The notes under the pieces were generated by a model. The model saw only the letters and a program-made list of their open reading frames with translations. It was not told the DNA's origin and made no database searches. The translations under genes and the position numbers were made by a program. Positions 1 through 7,165 of a stretch of DNA of 64,000 nt are shown here, one piece after another (within the stretch, counting starts at the first letter, position 1; each line of letters opens with the position of its first letter). The DNA is from Burkholderiaceae bacterium. GTDB lineage: Bacteria > Pseudomonadota > Gammaproteobacteria > Burkholderiales > Burkholderiaceae_D. The DNA lies in assembly GCA_030157545.1 (NCBI GenBank), contig JAOAUN010000001.1, forward strand, positions 62,001-126,000, read 5' to 3'.

Positions 1-66
1 AGTGGTTTGCGAATCGAGGGCTATATAAATCCTGATCGGGTAACTTTTTTCCCGAAGGGTCGGTGA
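1..66 (+). CDS. C-terminal end of an unknown protein (partial)
   Basis: Frame 1 is open from the first base to a TGA at 64-66 and encodes 21 residues with the ending NPDRVTFFPKGR. Only the tail is visible, so no family can be named. It ends 5 nt before the ATG of the next gene on the same strand, so the two are probably co-transcribed. The small acidic downstream protein makes a toxin/immunity arrangement possible, but that is inference from layout only. Confidence 0.4.
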   Translation, partial: SGLRIEGYINPDRVTFFPKGR

Positions 67-71
67 TAAAC

Positions 72-509
72 ATGAATAAAAAACTTATTTGTATGACGGT
101 GCAATGTCAGGGAGATAATTATCCTGAGCATAAATGGAGTCGATCATTTATTGGCGTCTTATGCCAAAGTACACCTGTTGTTTCAAGATCGAAATCGATG
201 CAGGCAGCGATCATTCCCCAATATGAATTCATGTGCGCGGCAGTGGACGATGCAATTCATGCTAAATATTTGGCTGCTGAACTAGACGATATCCTACAAA
301 TTGAACTTGGCCGGGTTGATGAAATAGAAGAAGAAACAGAAGGTTGGCTATTTTGGATGAATCGAAATGGCGTACGTTTCGAAGGAAAATTCAATCAGGG
401 TGAAGGAGGCCAAGTCAGCTTGGCCCAATTCAAACTCGCGGTGGAAACCTATCTGCGATTTTTGCAAGACCCTGAGCGCAAGCCCATCGAAGTTGCGTTT
501 CCTGATTAA
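72..509 (+). CDS. Small acidic hypothetical protein (possible immunity protein)
   Basis: A 145-residue soluble protein with no signal peptide or membrane segment and a strongly acidic middle (IEEETEGW region, about residues 105-115). I do not recognise the family. The ATG at 72 is preferred over the in-frame GTG at 63 because GTG overlaps the upstream stop. It follows the end of another gene by 5 nt and is followed by a convergent lipoprotein gene. Size, acidity and position directly after a larger gene are typical of contact-dependent or polymorphic toxin immunity proteins, but no motif proves this. The surrounding DNA is AT-rich compared with the rest of the window. Confidence 0.6.
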   Translation: MNKKLICMTVQCQGDNYPEHKWSRSFIGVLCQSTPVVSRSKSMQAAIIPQYEFMCAAVDDAIHAKYLAAELDDILQIELGRVDEIEEETEGWLFWMNRNGVRFEGKFNQGEGGQVSLAQFKLAVETYLRFLQDPERKPIEVAFPD

Positions 510-584
510 TTAGCGCCTGCAAATCCAATTTGCAGTAGTTCAGACTTGATCTGACATTATCCGGAAATCAGAGGGAAGCTCATC

Positions 585-1163
585 CTAATTAGCCTTTGCC
601 AAGGATCGAAAGTCATGTTCGATGGTAGCGAACGCCTTACTACCGTCTGTCTGTTTAATCCGCCATGTCATATATCGAGTTTGATTGCCTAACATCGATA
701 AAAATGATGGTTTCTCGGAATCTCTCAGGCTTGGAGGAGGTGAGGTTTGCTTGCCAAATTCAACATCACAATGGATAACTTGGCCAGCTTTTATTTCGAT
801 GAAAATTGGTATGTCTTCTAATGAAAATGACGGGGGCCTGGTGGTCTCATTTAGGAAATAAAATTTAATCACATGAACGCCAGGCTCCAAATGCAATTGA
901 AACCGACCTTGTGGGTTTAGGCCTTTGCTCTTGAATGCTCGAAAATTTTCCAAATTAATGCCATCTAGTTTTCTTACACGCGTGAAAGTGCTAGTAGTGA
1001 TAATTCCTACTTCTTTGGCCGCTTTTATCGGACCCTCATAACCTAGGTAAACATACTTGGAATTGAGGCCTCCAAATGGGTGAGATCCATCGGTGTAATC
1101 ATCAGAAGCACAACCGCCTATCAGCAATGCGAGTGCAGCAAGGGTAGTGTGGAATAATTTCAT
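585..1163 (-). CDS. Hypothetical lipoprotein
   Basis: This 192-residue protein begins MKLFHTTLAALALL and has a lipobox IGGC about 18 residues in, so it should be lipidated and membrane anchored. I chose the ATG at 1163 because the signal peptide starts there; a longer frame extends to 1232 but adds residues incompatible with an N-terminal signal. The mature part (beta-rich, with GRFQLHLEPGVHVIKFYFL and GQVIHCDVEFG segments) resembles DUF2846-like lipoproteins that carry a PEGA-like beta domain, but I do not assign a family firmly. It converges on the small acidic gene, with 75 bp between the stops. Confidence 0.7.
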   Translation of the reverse strand: MKLFHTTLAALALLIGGCASDDYTDGSHPFGGLNSKYVYLGYEGPIKAAKEVGIITTSTFTRVRKLDGINLENFRAFKSKGLNPQGRFQLHLEPGVHVIKFYFLNETTRPPSFSLEDIPIFIEIKAGQVIHCDVEFGKQTSPPPSLRDSEKPSFLSMLGNQTRYMTWRIKQTDGSKAFATIEHDFRSLAKAN

Positions 1164-2115
1164 ATTCAGGCTTCCTAAAAAAAATTTATTATCGGAGCCT
1201 GAGAGAATGTACGGGTTAGAAAAGTTTGCCACAGTGCTGATGTATTGTGTTGATAGTAGCTATCCGTGCAAATTTGGCAGAGATTTGCAACATAGTGCAA
1301 CAAGCTTATTAATAGAATGGTTGAGTATGCTTCTGACGCGAATCCTGATAAAAAATGGAGTTCGACTTTTGTCGGAGTGTTACTGATAGAAAGCAGGCCT
1401 AAACCTGAAATTGGGGTTATGCGAAATCGGGGTCACCCATTAGCCAACCCCAGTCAATAGTGCGAAATCATCCATCACGCTCGCTTGCGGGCGTGATGCC
1501 TCTTCTGCTGTTCACCATCGTTTGACTGCATCAAGCTAGCCTTCGTGCCCTGCGCTTCGGTCATGGTTGCGTGAGTCGCACCATTCACCCATATGGATCA
1601 AGTAGAAGCATGACCAGCTTGTCCCACTCTGGCAGCCCGGCTGCCCTGGAAGCATTGCGGTACCGTCTTGCGTCCAATTGGCTGGCAGATCTGTGACTCC
1701 TGCTCGGCAGGTCCAAATCCGGATGACTCGCAATCCGGACGACTCAACTTTTACAACCTACAAACGATAGCAAGCGACAGGTCTTGCAGTCACACTTGCG
1801 GATGCGCTAATTAATGTGTGTTCTTGCAATATCTGATCTCAAAGTTTCCTGACATTTTCTCACCTAATATATTTCCACGATTTATGCAGCGATCAAATAG
1901 AAACCATTCTTTCGATAACCGAAATCTTAGTTTTCAAGAATGCGACACTAAGATTGAGCGTTGCAATTAACAGCAAACTCATCTCAATGAGCGACCCACA
2001 GTAATTGACGAAATTAGACGTCCTCTTCGACTATAAGCAAAGCAGTTATGCCTCTTGACTCCGATTTGTAATTGAGTGCTTGTCTGTGCTTACAGATTTT
2101 TCGAGGAATACATTT
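1164..2115. other. Long intergenic stretch, partly degenerate
   Basis: About 950 bp with no convincing gene. The part from roughly 1400 to 1740 has higher GC and, on the minus strand, reads like broken coding sequence: segments such as LDARRYRNASRAAGLPEWD and a basic tail RHHARKRA lie in different frames with stops. This suggests a decayed gene, possibly transposase-like, but the family is not recognised. The part from 1740 to 2115 is AT-rich and featureless apart from the leader of the next gene. Confidence 0.4.
1473..1498. repeat. Perfect hairpin in degenerate region
   Basis: The arms catcacgctcgc and gcgggcgtgatg pair over 12 positions with one T-G wobble around a 2-nt loop. There is no T-run right after it on either strand, so it is not a clear terminator. 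It lies in the tail of the decayed minus-strand reading frame. Confidence 0.5.
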
Positions 2116-2478
2116 ATGCAATTACGATTTTTTATCGCTACGCTTTCGGCAGGCATCTTCGTTAGCAACACACCATTCGCCTATGCAGCAGACAGCGCGC
2201 AGAATGCCAGTGGCGCAAGCACGCATGCAAGTAAGGCGATGACGATGGGAATCGCCGCTTCAGGTCAGGCGACGTTGGGCGTGCTGGCTATACCCATGCT
2301 GTCCATTGGAGCAGTCGGGAACGTAGTTGGCACAGGAAGTACCGCAGTCGGGAAAGCCTCCTCGGCTGCAGCTGGAGGTTTGTCGGCGAATGGTTCTCTG
2401 CCCATAGCAGATGAAACGATTACTGTTTTTTCACCTACCGAAGCATTAAATGGGCGCACTACCAATACCCCACGGTAG
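2116..2478 (+). CDS. Small secreted hypothetical protein
   Basis: A 120-residue protein with a clear Sec signal peptide (MQLRFFIATL to a cleavage near AYA-AD, about residue 24) and a low-complexity Ala/Gly/Ser/Thr-rich mature part containing a hydrophobic glycine-rich stretch around residues 55-85. The ATG at 2116 has a GAGGA ribosome site 8 nt upstream; an in-frame GTG at 2080 would add residues ahead of the signal. It lies 35 bp upstream of the DUF2145 gene on the same strand. The two are probably an operon acting in the periplasm or outer membrane. Function unknown. Confidence 0.7.
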   Translation: MQLRFFIATLSAGIFVSNTPFAYAADSAQNASGASTHASKAMTMGIAASGQATLGVLAIPMLSIGAVGNVVGTGSTAVGKASSAAAGGLSANGSLPIADETITVFSPTEALNGRTTNTPR

Positions 2479-2513
2479 GGCCTGGCCAGGCGATCGCTAC
2501 TTGAAGGCATTCC

Positions 2514-3311
2514 ATGAACATAAATTTCTCTAAAATCTTCTTTTCGCTTTTTCTAGTGCTAGGCTGCGACATCAGTAATGCCGCCAGTTTCAGCAGCAGC
2601 AGCGCCCTTGCGGAAGCACATTTTTCTGCGGAACAAATTATTGGATTTGCGAAGAAAGTGGAACGGACACTTGCAGTTGAAGGAGTTCGGGTAGCGATTC
2701 TGGCAAGGATGGGGCGACCTTTATCTGAAATGCCAGAAGGAATGCATTTCACTCATATAGCATTTGCCGTCTACTCGAATATCACCACTGCGGATGGGCG
2801 TAAAGTGCCTGGCTATGCCATCTACAATCTCTACCAAAAGAATGATCGTCCAGATGTCAGTGAATTGACTCAGGATTTTCCGGTTGATTTTTTCGCTGGG
2901 GTAACGCAGCTCGAAGCCGGCATCCTGATTCCCTCTACTGAACTGCAGCAGCGGCTGTTGGCGATAATTGGGAAACCGGCATACGCATCTTTCCATGAAC
3001 CGCGCTATTCGCTGATCGCGAATCCTTATACATTGGGACGGCAGAATTGCACAGAATTTGTACTCGATATAGTCAATGCCGCGATCTATCAAACGAACGA
3101 CATCAAAATAATCAAAGCGAACACTAAAGCCTATTTTAATGCTCAGCCCGTCAAGGTGAACCCATTCAAGCTGATGCTGGGCTCGATGTTTTCCGCCGAA
3201 GTCTCAATCGCTGATCAGCAAGGCGAACCTGTAACAGCGACCTTCGAAAAGATCTCGGAATACCTGCAAACCTATGACCGCGGAAGCAAAGTATTGAACC
3301 TGACCCCCTAA
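2514..3311 (+). CDS. DUF2145 family protein
   Basis: A 265-residue exported protein that matches the pattern I know for DUF2145: HFTHIAFAVYS near residues 78-88, YAIYNLYQ, QDFPVDFF, then HEPRYSLIANPY and QNCTEFVLD (about 160-185). A signal peptide covers about the first 23 residues. LVLGC could act as a weak lipobox, but cleavage at SNA-AS looks more usual. The conserved Cys in QNCTEF and the His in HFTH are reminiscent of a papain-like/NlpC-type core, but this is inference. It sits directly downstream of a small secreted protein, and a palindromic repeat lies downstream. Confidence 0.8.
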   Translation: MNINFSKIFFSLFLVLGCDISNAASFSSSSALAEAHFSAEQIIGFAKKVERTLAVEGVRVAILARMGRPLSEMPEGMHFTHIAFAVYSNITTADGRKVPGYAIYNLYQKNDRPDVSELTQDFPVDFFAGVTQLEAGILIPSTELQQRLLAIIGKPAYASFHEPRYSLIANPYTLGRQNCTEFVLDIVNAAIYQTNDIKIIKANTKAYFNAQPVKVNPFKLMLGSMFSAEVSIADQQGEPVTATFEKISEYLQTYDRGSKVLNLTP

Positions 3312-3380
3312 GCTGAAACTGCAAATTGAGATGCTTTTGGATTTGGAGATTTTTCGAATCGCTACCGTTTTTTAGGTGAA

Positions 3381-3531
3381 CAAAGGGACACCCACTTTGT
3401 TCATTCAGGCAATAACTCGCTGAACGATTACCGCCAGACGTTCATGAGGTCAGCGGCTCCGCTCGGAACCATGTCGGTGGCTTGATGGGCGAGCCGTTTA
3501 CGCGCTGATGAACAAAGTGGGTGTCCCTTTG
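3381..3531. repeat. 151-bp palindromic element with 24-bp perfect inverted ends
   Basis: The left arm caaagggacacccactttgt plus tcat (3381-3404) is repeated exactly, inverted, at 3508-3531. The arms enclose 103 bp without coding potential. Elements with the motif aaagtgggtgtccctttg are known to me as dispersed REP/BIME-type sequences mobilised by REP-associated tyrosine transposases, but no such transposase lies nearby. It separates the DUF2145 gene from the convergent argE gene and could also end transcription from both sides. Confidence 0.75.
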
Positions 3532-3592
3532 TTTCTTTGTTTGTTTGCACAAATTGCCGTAGCAACCGAGTCCGTCTAACCTGCCTTCAGGC

Positions 3593-4747
3593 TTACGATG
3601 CGGGACGGCACCAATCGAGGATCAGGTCGCTGAAAATTTTCACGGCCTCGTTAATCCGCGAGACCTTGCAATACTCATCAGTCTGATGGGCCAGTTGCAG
3701 CTCACCGGGACCGAGAATAACCGTCGGAGGATTCCCCAGCGGGGCGAGCAATGCCGCCGCATCGGTGAAATAAGAAACTGACTGGGCCGAAAGAGGCGCT
3801 GGAAACAGCGGCTGACAGCAGGCAAATACCGTCTTTATCCACGGCTCATCTGGCGGGGTGTAGACACTGGGTACATCAAGCATGGTCTGCAAGGTGATCT
3901 GCTCGCCCAGTACTGCGCACAGGCAGCGTCTCAAATGCTGGTGGTCCTGGCCCGGTATGGTGCGAATATCTATCGTTAACTCTGCGGCATCCGGCACGGA
4001 ATTAACATTCAAACCGCCGGCGATGGTGCCCACATTGAGCGTTGCGCGTCCCATGAGTGCGTGAGCAGGCTCATCGAAACGAAACGCTTCCAGCGCACCC
4101 GCAGCCCGCGCGACTTTATAGATAGCGTTGTCGCCCTGCTCGGGCATTGAACCATGGGAAGTGGTACCTTCGGCTTGCGCTTTAAGCCAGAACGCACCCT
4201 TGTGCCCGATGTAGGGGACGTTAGCGGTCGGCTCGGCCACAACCAGTGCCCCGGCTTGCCCCAACCATTCGCGGTCGGCAGTCGAGTTCGCCAAGTGAAA
4301 AGCGCCTTCGCAGCCAGTCTCTTCCCCGGCGGTGATAACCATCGTGATACCGGCGCTGTCCCGAATCAAATCAGCCAGAGAAATCGCTGCCACGACAAAT
4401 GCCGCGACACCACTTTTCATATCACTTGAACCGCGCCCATATAACTTGCCATCCACGATCTCGGCAGAAAACGGCGGCACGGTCCAAGGCGCCGCTCCCA
4501 AAGGCACGACATCCACATGGCCGGTAAAGCATAAAGGCAGCTTGTCGGGTCGACCGCCAAGCTTGGCAATCAGGGTCGTGCGGCGGGTAGAAAATTCGGT
4601 AAAGCGACAATCAAAACCTGCCTCGCCCAATAGACGGGCTAGTAAATGTGCGCATTGATCTTCGTGACCCGGCGGGTTGATGGTATTCATTCGCACAAGT
4701 GCCTGCGTAAGGCTAATCGCATCGCTATGCAAAGCTGTCTGTTCCAT
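3593..4747 (-). CDS. argE: M20 family metallohydrolase, probable acetylornithine deacetylase
   Basis: A 384-residue cytoplasmic enzyme of the ArgE/DapE/CPG2 family that would hydrolyse N-acetyl-L-ornithine to ornithine in arginine synthesis. The two-metal site is visible: TGHVDVVP (His77, Asp79), GRGSSDMKSG (Asp109) and AGEETGCEGA (Glu142/Glu143). The central dimerisation domain and the length agree with ArgE. The ATG at 4747 gives a normal N terminus. M20 enzymes are hard to separate by eye, so a related amidase or succinyl-diaminopimelate desuccinylase role is possible. It is flanked by a repeat on one side and a transposase fragment on the other. Confidence 0.75.
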   Translation of the reverse strand: MEQTALHSDAISLTQALVRMNTINPPGHEDQCAHLLARLLGEAGFDCRFTEFSTRRTTLIAKLGGRPDKLPLCFTGHVDVVPLGAAPWTVPPFSAEIVDGKLYGRGSSDMKSGVAAFVVAAISLADLIRDSAGITMVITAGEETGCEGAFHLANSTADREWLGQAGALVVAEPTANVPYIGHKGAFWLKAQAEGTTSHGSMPEQGDNAIYKVARAAGALEAFRFDEPAHALMGRATLNVGTIAGGLNVNSVPDAAELTIDIRTIPGQDHQHLRRCLCAVLGEQITLQTMLDVPSVYTPPDEPWIKTVFACCQPLFPAPLSAQSVSYFTDAAALLAPLGNPPTVILGPGELQLAHQTDEYCKVSRINEAVKIFSDLILDWCRPAS

Positions 4748-4759
4748 CGTCGCTCCAGA

Positions 4760-5038
4760 TCAAAAAATACAAAAAGCGTTCATCCCCAGCATGGGATCAA
4801 CGCCAACTCTTCTTAAACTAAGAGGAGAGACTTTACCTGCTACATACTTTTCCAGTCGTCTACCTTCTCGAAGGCACTGGCCTGACAACTCAGTAAGTCG
4901 TTCCTTCAGCGGTGCATCATCTGGCCGCTTCGATGCATACCGAAACAACGGCCGGGAAATACCGATCAGCCCACAAGACCAGGTGATGCCGAACTGGTGC
5001 GTCACCGTCAAATGCGTGACTGCCTCCCTGTGAAGCAA
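4760..5038 (-). pseudogene. IS3-family (IS407 group) transposase OrfB fragment
   Basis: The 92-codon frame begins with REAVTHLTVTHQ, then SCGLIGISRPLFRY and DDAPLKERLTELSGQ. This is the N-terminal helix-turn-helix region of OrfB in IS407-group IS3 elements (consensus CGLIGLSR..FRY, L.ERL.ELA.QR). After about residue 60 the similarity is lost: the usual RRFGYRRLHVLL is replaced by CLREGRRLEKYV. The catalytic DDE core and OrfA are absent. This is therefore an insertion-sequence relic just upstream of argE and about 285 bp from a tRNA fragment. Confidence 0.75.
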
Positions 5039-5322
5039 AATCTATTTTAACTTCATACTATTTTAGAGGAGCAGGTCAGCTGGGTTCAGGTCCTGGGTCC
5101 GCTGGTGTCCGCGCAGCTGGGATCAGGACTTGAAATCAAGCATATGCCGCAAAGTTTTACGATGTATCGAGAGTTGCTGGCTGTGGTTAAGAGTTTTTTT
5201 AGCGACAATACTTTTATCCAGCGTGAAATTTAGTGGGGTAAAATGCGGGCTCTCAAGCTAGGAAATTTCGGCGCGGATAAAAGAAAATTGTACTAAGCGA
5301 TTGTTTTTTATAGAGAAGTGTA

Positions 5323-5370
5323 GGGCTTGCAAAGCCGTTTATGCCGGTTCGATCCCGACCCCCGCTCATT
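5323..5370 (+). other. 3' part of a tRNA-Cys(GCA)-like gene
   Basis: The stretch ggcttgcaaagccgtttatgccggttcgatcccgacccccgctca has an anticodon arm with GCA in a tgcaaa loop, a short variable region, a T arm ggttcgatccc and a 3' acceptor half. The T stem has a C-A mismatch, no D arm or 5' acceptor half can be found upstream, and CCA is not intact. It is therefore a pseudo-tRNA or an attachment-site remnant rather than a working gene. It is followed immediately by a strong terminator and then by tRNA-Leu(UAA). Confidence 0.6.
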
Positions 5371-5374
5371 ATCC

Positions 5375-5398
5375 AAAAAAGCGCTTCGGCGCTTTTTT
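5375..5398 (+). terminator. Rho-independent terminator
   Basis: aaaaaagcgc-ttcg-gcgctttttt is a perfect 10-bp stem with a UUCG tetraloop and a T-run. It lies 4 nt after the tRNA-Cys-like fragment and 55 bp before tRNA-Leu. Because the A and T tracts are symmetrical it could work on both strands. Confidence 0.85.
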
Positions 5399-5452
5399 AT
5401 TGGCTGTCTGATTTACAATGAAGATTGTGGCAACAGCTACAATCTGCTCACT

Positions 5453-5545
5453 GCCTGAGTGGTGAAATTGGTAGACACAGCGGACTTAAAATCCGCCGCT
5501 TACTCGCGAGAGGGCGTACCGGTTCGATTCCGGTCTCAGGCACCA
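5453..5545 (+). tRNA. tRNA-Leu (anticodon UAA)
   Basis: The acceptor halves gcctgag (5453-5459) and ctcaggc (5535-5541) pair perfectly, followed by discriminator A and an encoded CCA. The D loop contains ttggtag, the anticodon stem gcgga/tccgc encloses cttaaaa, giving anticodon TAA, and a long class II variable arm (tactcgcgagagggcgta) precedes ggttcgattcc. The long arm and the anticodon identify leucine. Confidence 0.97.
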
Positions 5546-5647
5546 TTTCTTTTTTCTTGTCATTCAATCTGCTATCTTGTTTATCTCAGACTAGCGATGT
5601 GGCAGTCCTGCCGTGTTGTGATTTCAAATTCTTTGTGGAGCGTGCAA

Positions 5648-6037
5648 ATGCGGCGACAAATTGCGGCAGTCTTTTTTTTGATGCTCGGCCTGTCCAATGC
5701 GTGGGCTGGCTGGCAGCTTGTTGCCGAAACACGCGAATCGATTCTCTACATTGATCTTGATACGGCAGAAAAAAATGGCAGCCTTGTGAAGGCCGACAGC
5801 TTTCAGGATTTCCATAAAATGCAAACGCTCGCCGGGCACTCCTATCTCGCGTCAAAAAGCCGCAATGAATACGATTGTGCAAAAAACCTGGTGCGACAAA
5901 TCGAATTCAGCATCTTCCCTGAAAACATGGGAAGCGGCGGTGCGCTCTTTACCGAAAATAAAATTCAGGACTGGATTCCGGTACCAGCGGGCAGTTCGAC
6001 GGAATCACTTTGGAAAAACGCCTGCAGTAAAAATTGA
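5648..6037 (+). CDS. Surface-adhesin protein E-like secreted protein
   Basis: A 129-residue protein with a signal peptide (MRRQIAAVFFLMLGLSNAWA-GW). The mature part has the layout of the SAE/CNP1-like group: WQLVAE, a short strand with LYIDLDTAEKNG, SYLASKSRNEYDCA with one conserved Cys, and a closing SLWKNACS that supplies the second Cys for a likely disulfide. The ATG at 5648 follows a TGGAG site and starts the signal; upstream in-frame codons run into the tRNA. Family members are periplasmic or surface exposed. Its role here is unknown and it appears monocistronic, about 100 bp after tRNA-Leu. Confidence 0.75.
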   Translation: MRRQIAAVFFLMLGLSNAWAGWQLVAETRESILYIDLDTAEKNGSLVKADSFQDFHKMQTLAGHSYLASKSRNEYDCAKNLVRQIEFSIFPENMGSGGALFTENKIQDWIPVPAGSSTESLWKNACSKN

Positions 6038-6056
6038 TCGTTGCTTGTGCTGCACT

Positions 6057-6626
6057 TCAAAGCTTAACTGAAACGCTTGAAGCGCTTGTCGATGCCTCAA
6101 ACACCAGACAAGTCGTAGTCGCATGTGCATATAGCTTGCCGTCAGCGCCAACGATACGCGCCTCAGCCGTCGCCAATTGCCGGCCGCAATGCAGCACCGT
6201 GCCAATGGCACGCAAAGGGCCGGTCTTGTAGCTGGCAGCGCGCACGATATTCACTCCCAGCTCAGCAGTTGTATAACCGCGTCCCGCAGGCAGCATGGTT
6301 TGTACCGCGCAACCAAGAGCAGAATCGAGCAGTGTTGCATACCAGCCGCCGTGCACCGAGCCCAGCGGGTTGTAATGCTTGAGCTGCGGCGTCCCTTGAA
6401 AAACTGCTTTGCCTGATTCGACTTCTACGAGTGAAAAATCCAGCGTGTCCGCTATAGGCGGGTAGGGTAGCTCGCCAGCGAGCATCGCCTGCAAGATCTC
6501 CATCCCCGTTTTTCCCTGGACCATGTCAAGGCTGGCAACGCCAGCCTTGCCGCCACCGCCGTGCATCCTGGCCAGCACCGCCGCCAGTTGTTCGTTCCAT
6601 GCTTTGAGTGTGGCTTCCATCGACAT
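6057..6626 (-). CDS. PaaI-family acyl-CoA thioesterase
   Basis: A 189-residue hot-dog-fold protein with the PaaI-type motif HYNPLGSVHGGWYATLLDSALGCAV (about residues 83-107) containing the HGG turn and the catalytic-helix Asp. Such enzymes hydrolyse acyl- or aryl-CoA to the free acid. The ATG at 6626 has an AAGGAATG site upstream; the frame is open further but lacks support. It is divergent from a MarR regulator across 65 bp that contain palindromes, so it is probably controlled by that regulator. The N-terminal 50 residues are longer than in small PaaI proteins. Confidence 0.85.
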   Translation of the reverse strand: MSMEATLKAWNEQLAAVLARMHGGGGKAGVASLDMVQGKTGMEILQAMLAGELPYPPIADTLDFSLVEVESGKAVFQGTPQLKHYNPLGSVHGGWYATLLDSALGCAVQTMLPAGRGYTTAELGVNIVRAASYKTGPLRAIGTVLHCGRQLATAEARIVGADGKLYAHATTTCLVFEASTSASSVSVKL

Positions 6627-6650
6627 GCTGCATTCCTTTACATTTGCATA

Positions 6651-6672
6651 TACAATAATTGTAGCTGCAATT
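6651..6672. promoter_or_regulatory. Candidate MarR operator between divergent genes
   Basis: Two overlapping palindromes lie in the 65-bp gap: tacaat-a-attgta (6651-6663) and aattgtagctgcaatt (6657-6672, 14 of 16 positions symmetrical). MarR proteins bind 16-20 bp palindromes of this kind between themselves and a divergent target. Assignment is by position and symmetry only. Confidence 0.5.
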
Positions 6673-6691
6673 AAAAAATGAGGCAATCCGG

Positions 6692-7165
6692 ATGCCACGC
6701 ACATCACGCAAGACTACAACGCTGCCACCGCAAGGCTGCACCAATTTCAAGCTGCGCCAACTCACGCGGCGGGTCTCGCATCACTACGACCTTGAACTCG
6801 CAAAGACCGGCCTGAAGACGACACAGTATTCGCTGCTCAGTCACGTTGCGAAGATGGGGCCGATCAATCCCGGCAAACTGGCGCAGGCAATGACCATGGA
6901 TGCGTCCACACTTACGCGCAACCTGAAGCCTCTGATTGATGCCGGTTGGGTGAGCCTGCAGCCAGGCGCCGATGCACGCAGTCGGCTGGTCACCATCACC
7001 AGCGAAGGGCTGGCAATGCGATTGCAGGCAAAGCGTCATTGGAAAGCCGCGCAGGAAAGTCTTAACCGATTGCTTGGCGTCGAACAGGTCGTTGCCCTGC
7101 ATGCGCTACTGGATGCATCGCTGGACAGTTTTTTATTGACAGAGGAAGAAGATGACAATGAATAA
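6692..7165 (+). CDS. MarR family transcriptional regulator
   Basis: A 157-residue winged-helix repressor. The order is a helical N terminus (FKLRQLTRRVSHHYDLEL), helix-turn-helix PGKLAQAMTMDASTLTRNLKPLIDAGWV (about residues 66-93), a wing with GADARSRLVTITSEG, and a C-terminal dimerisation helix. Family members sense small phenolic or acyl ligands. Its 3' end overlaps the MFS transporter gene by 14 bp, so the two are co-transcribed, and the thioesterase gene diverges from it. The likely circuit is repression of both promoters with release by a ligand exported by the MFS pump. Confidence 0.9.
   Translation: MPRTSRKTTTLPPQGCTNFKLRQLTRRVSHHYDLELAKTGLKTTQYSLLSHVAKMGPINPGKLAQAMTMDASTLTRNLKPLIDAGWVSLQPGADARSRLVTITSEGLAMRLQAKRHWKAAQESLNRLLGVEQVVALHALLDASLDSFLLTEEEDDNE

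Noticed and set aside
1536..1733. 65-codon minus-strand frame
   Set aside because: Part of the degenerate stretch, without a complete domain; kept only as evidence of decay.
5453..5647. N-terminal extension of the SAE-like protein through the tRNA-Leu gene
   Set aside because: The open frame continues upstream through the tRNA by chance; the signal peptide and ribosome site place the start at 5648.
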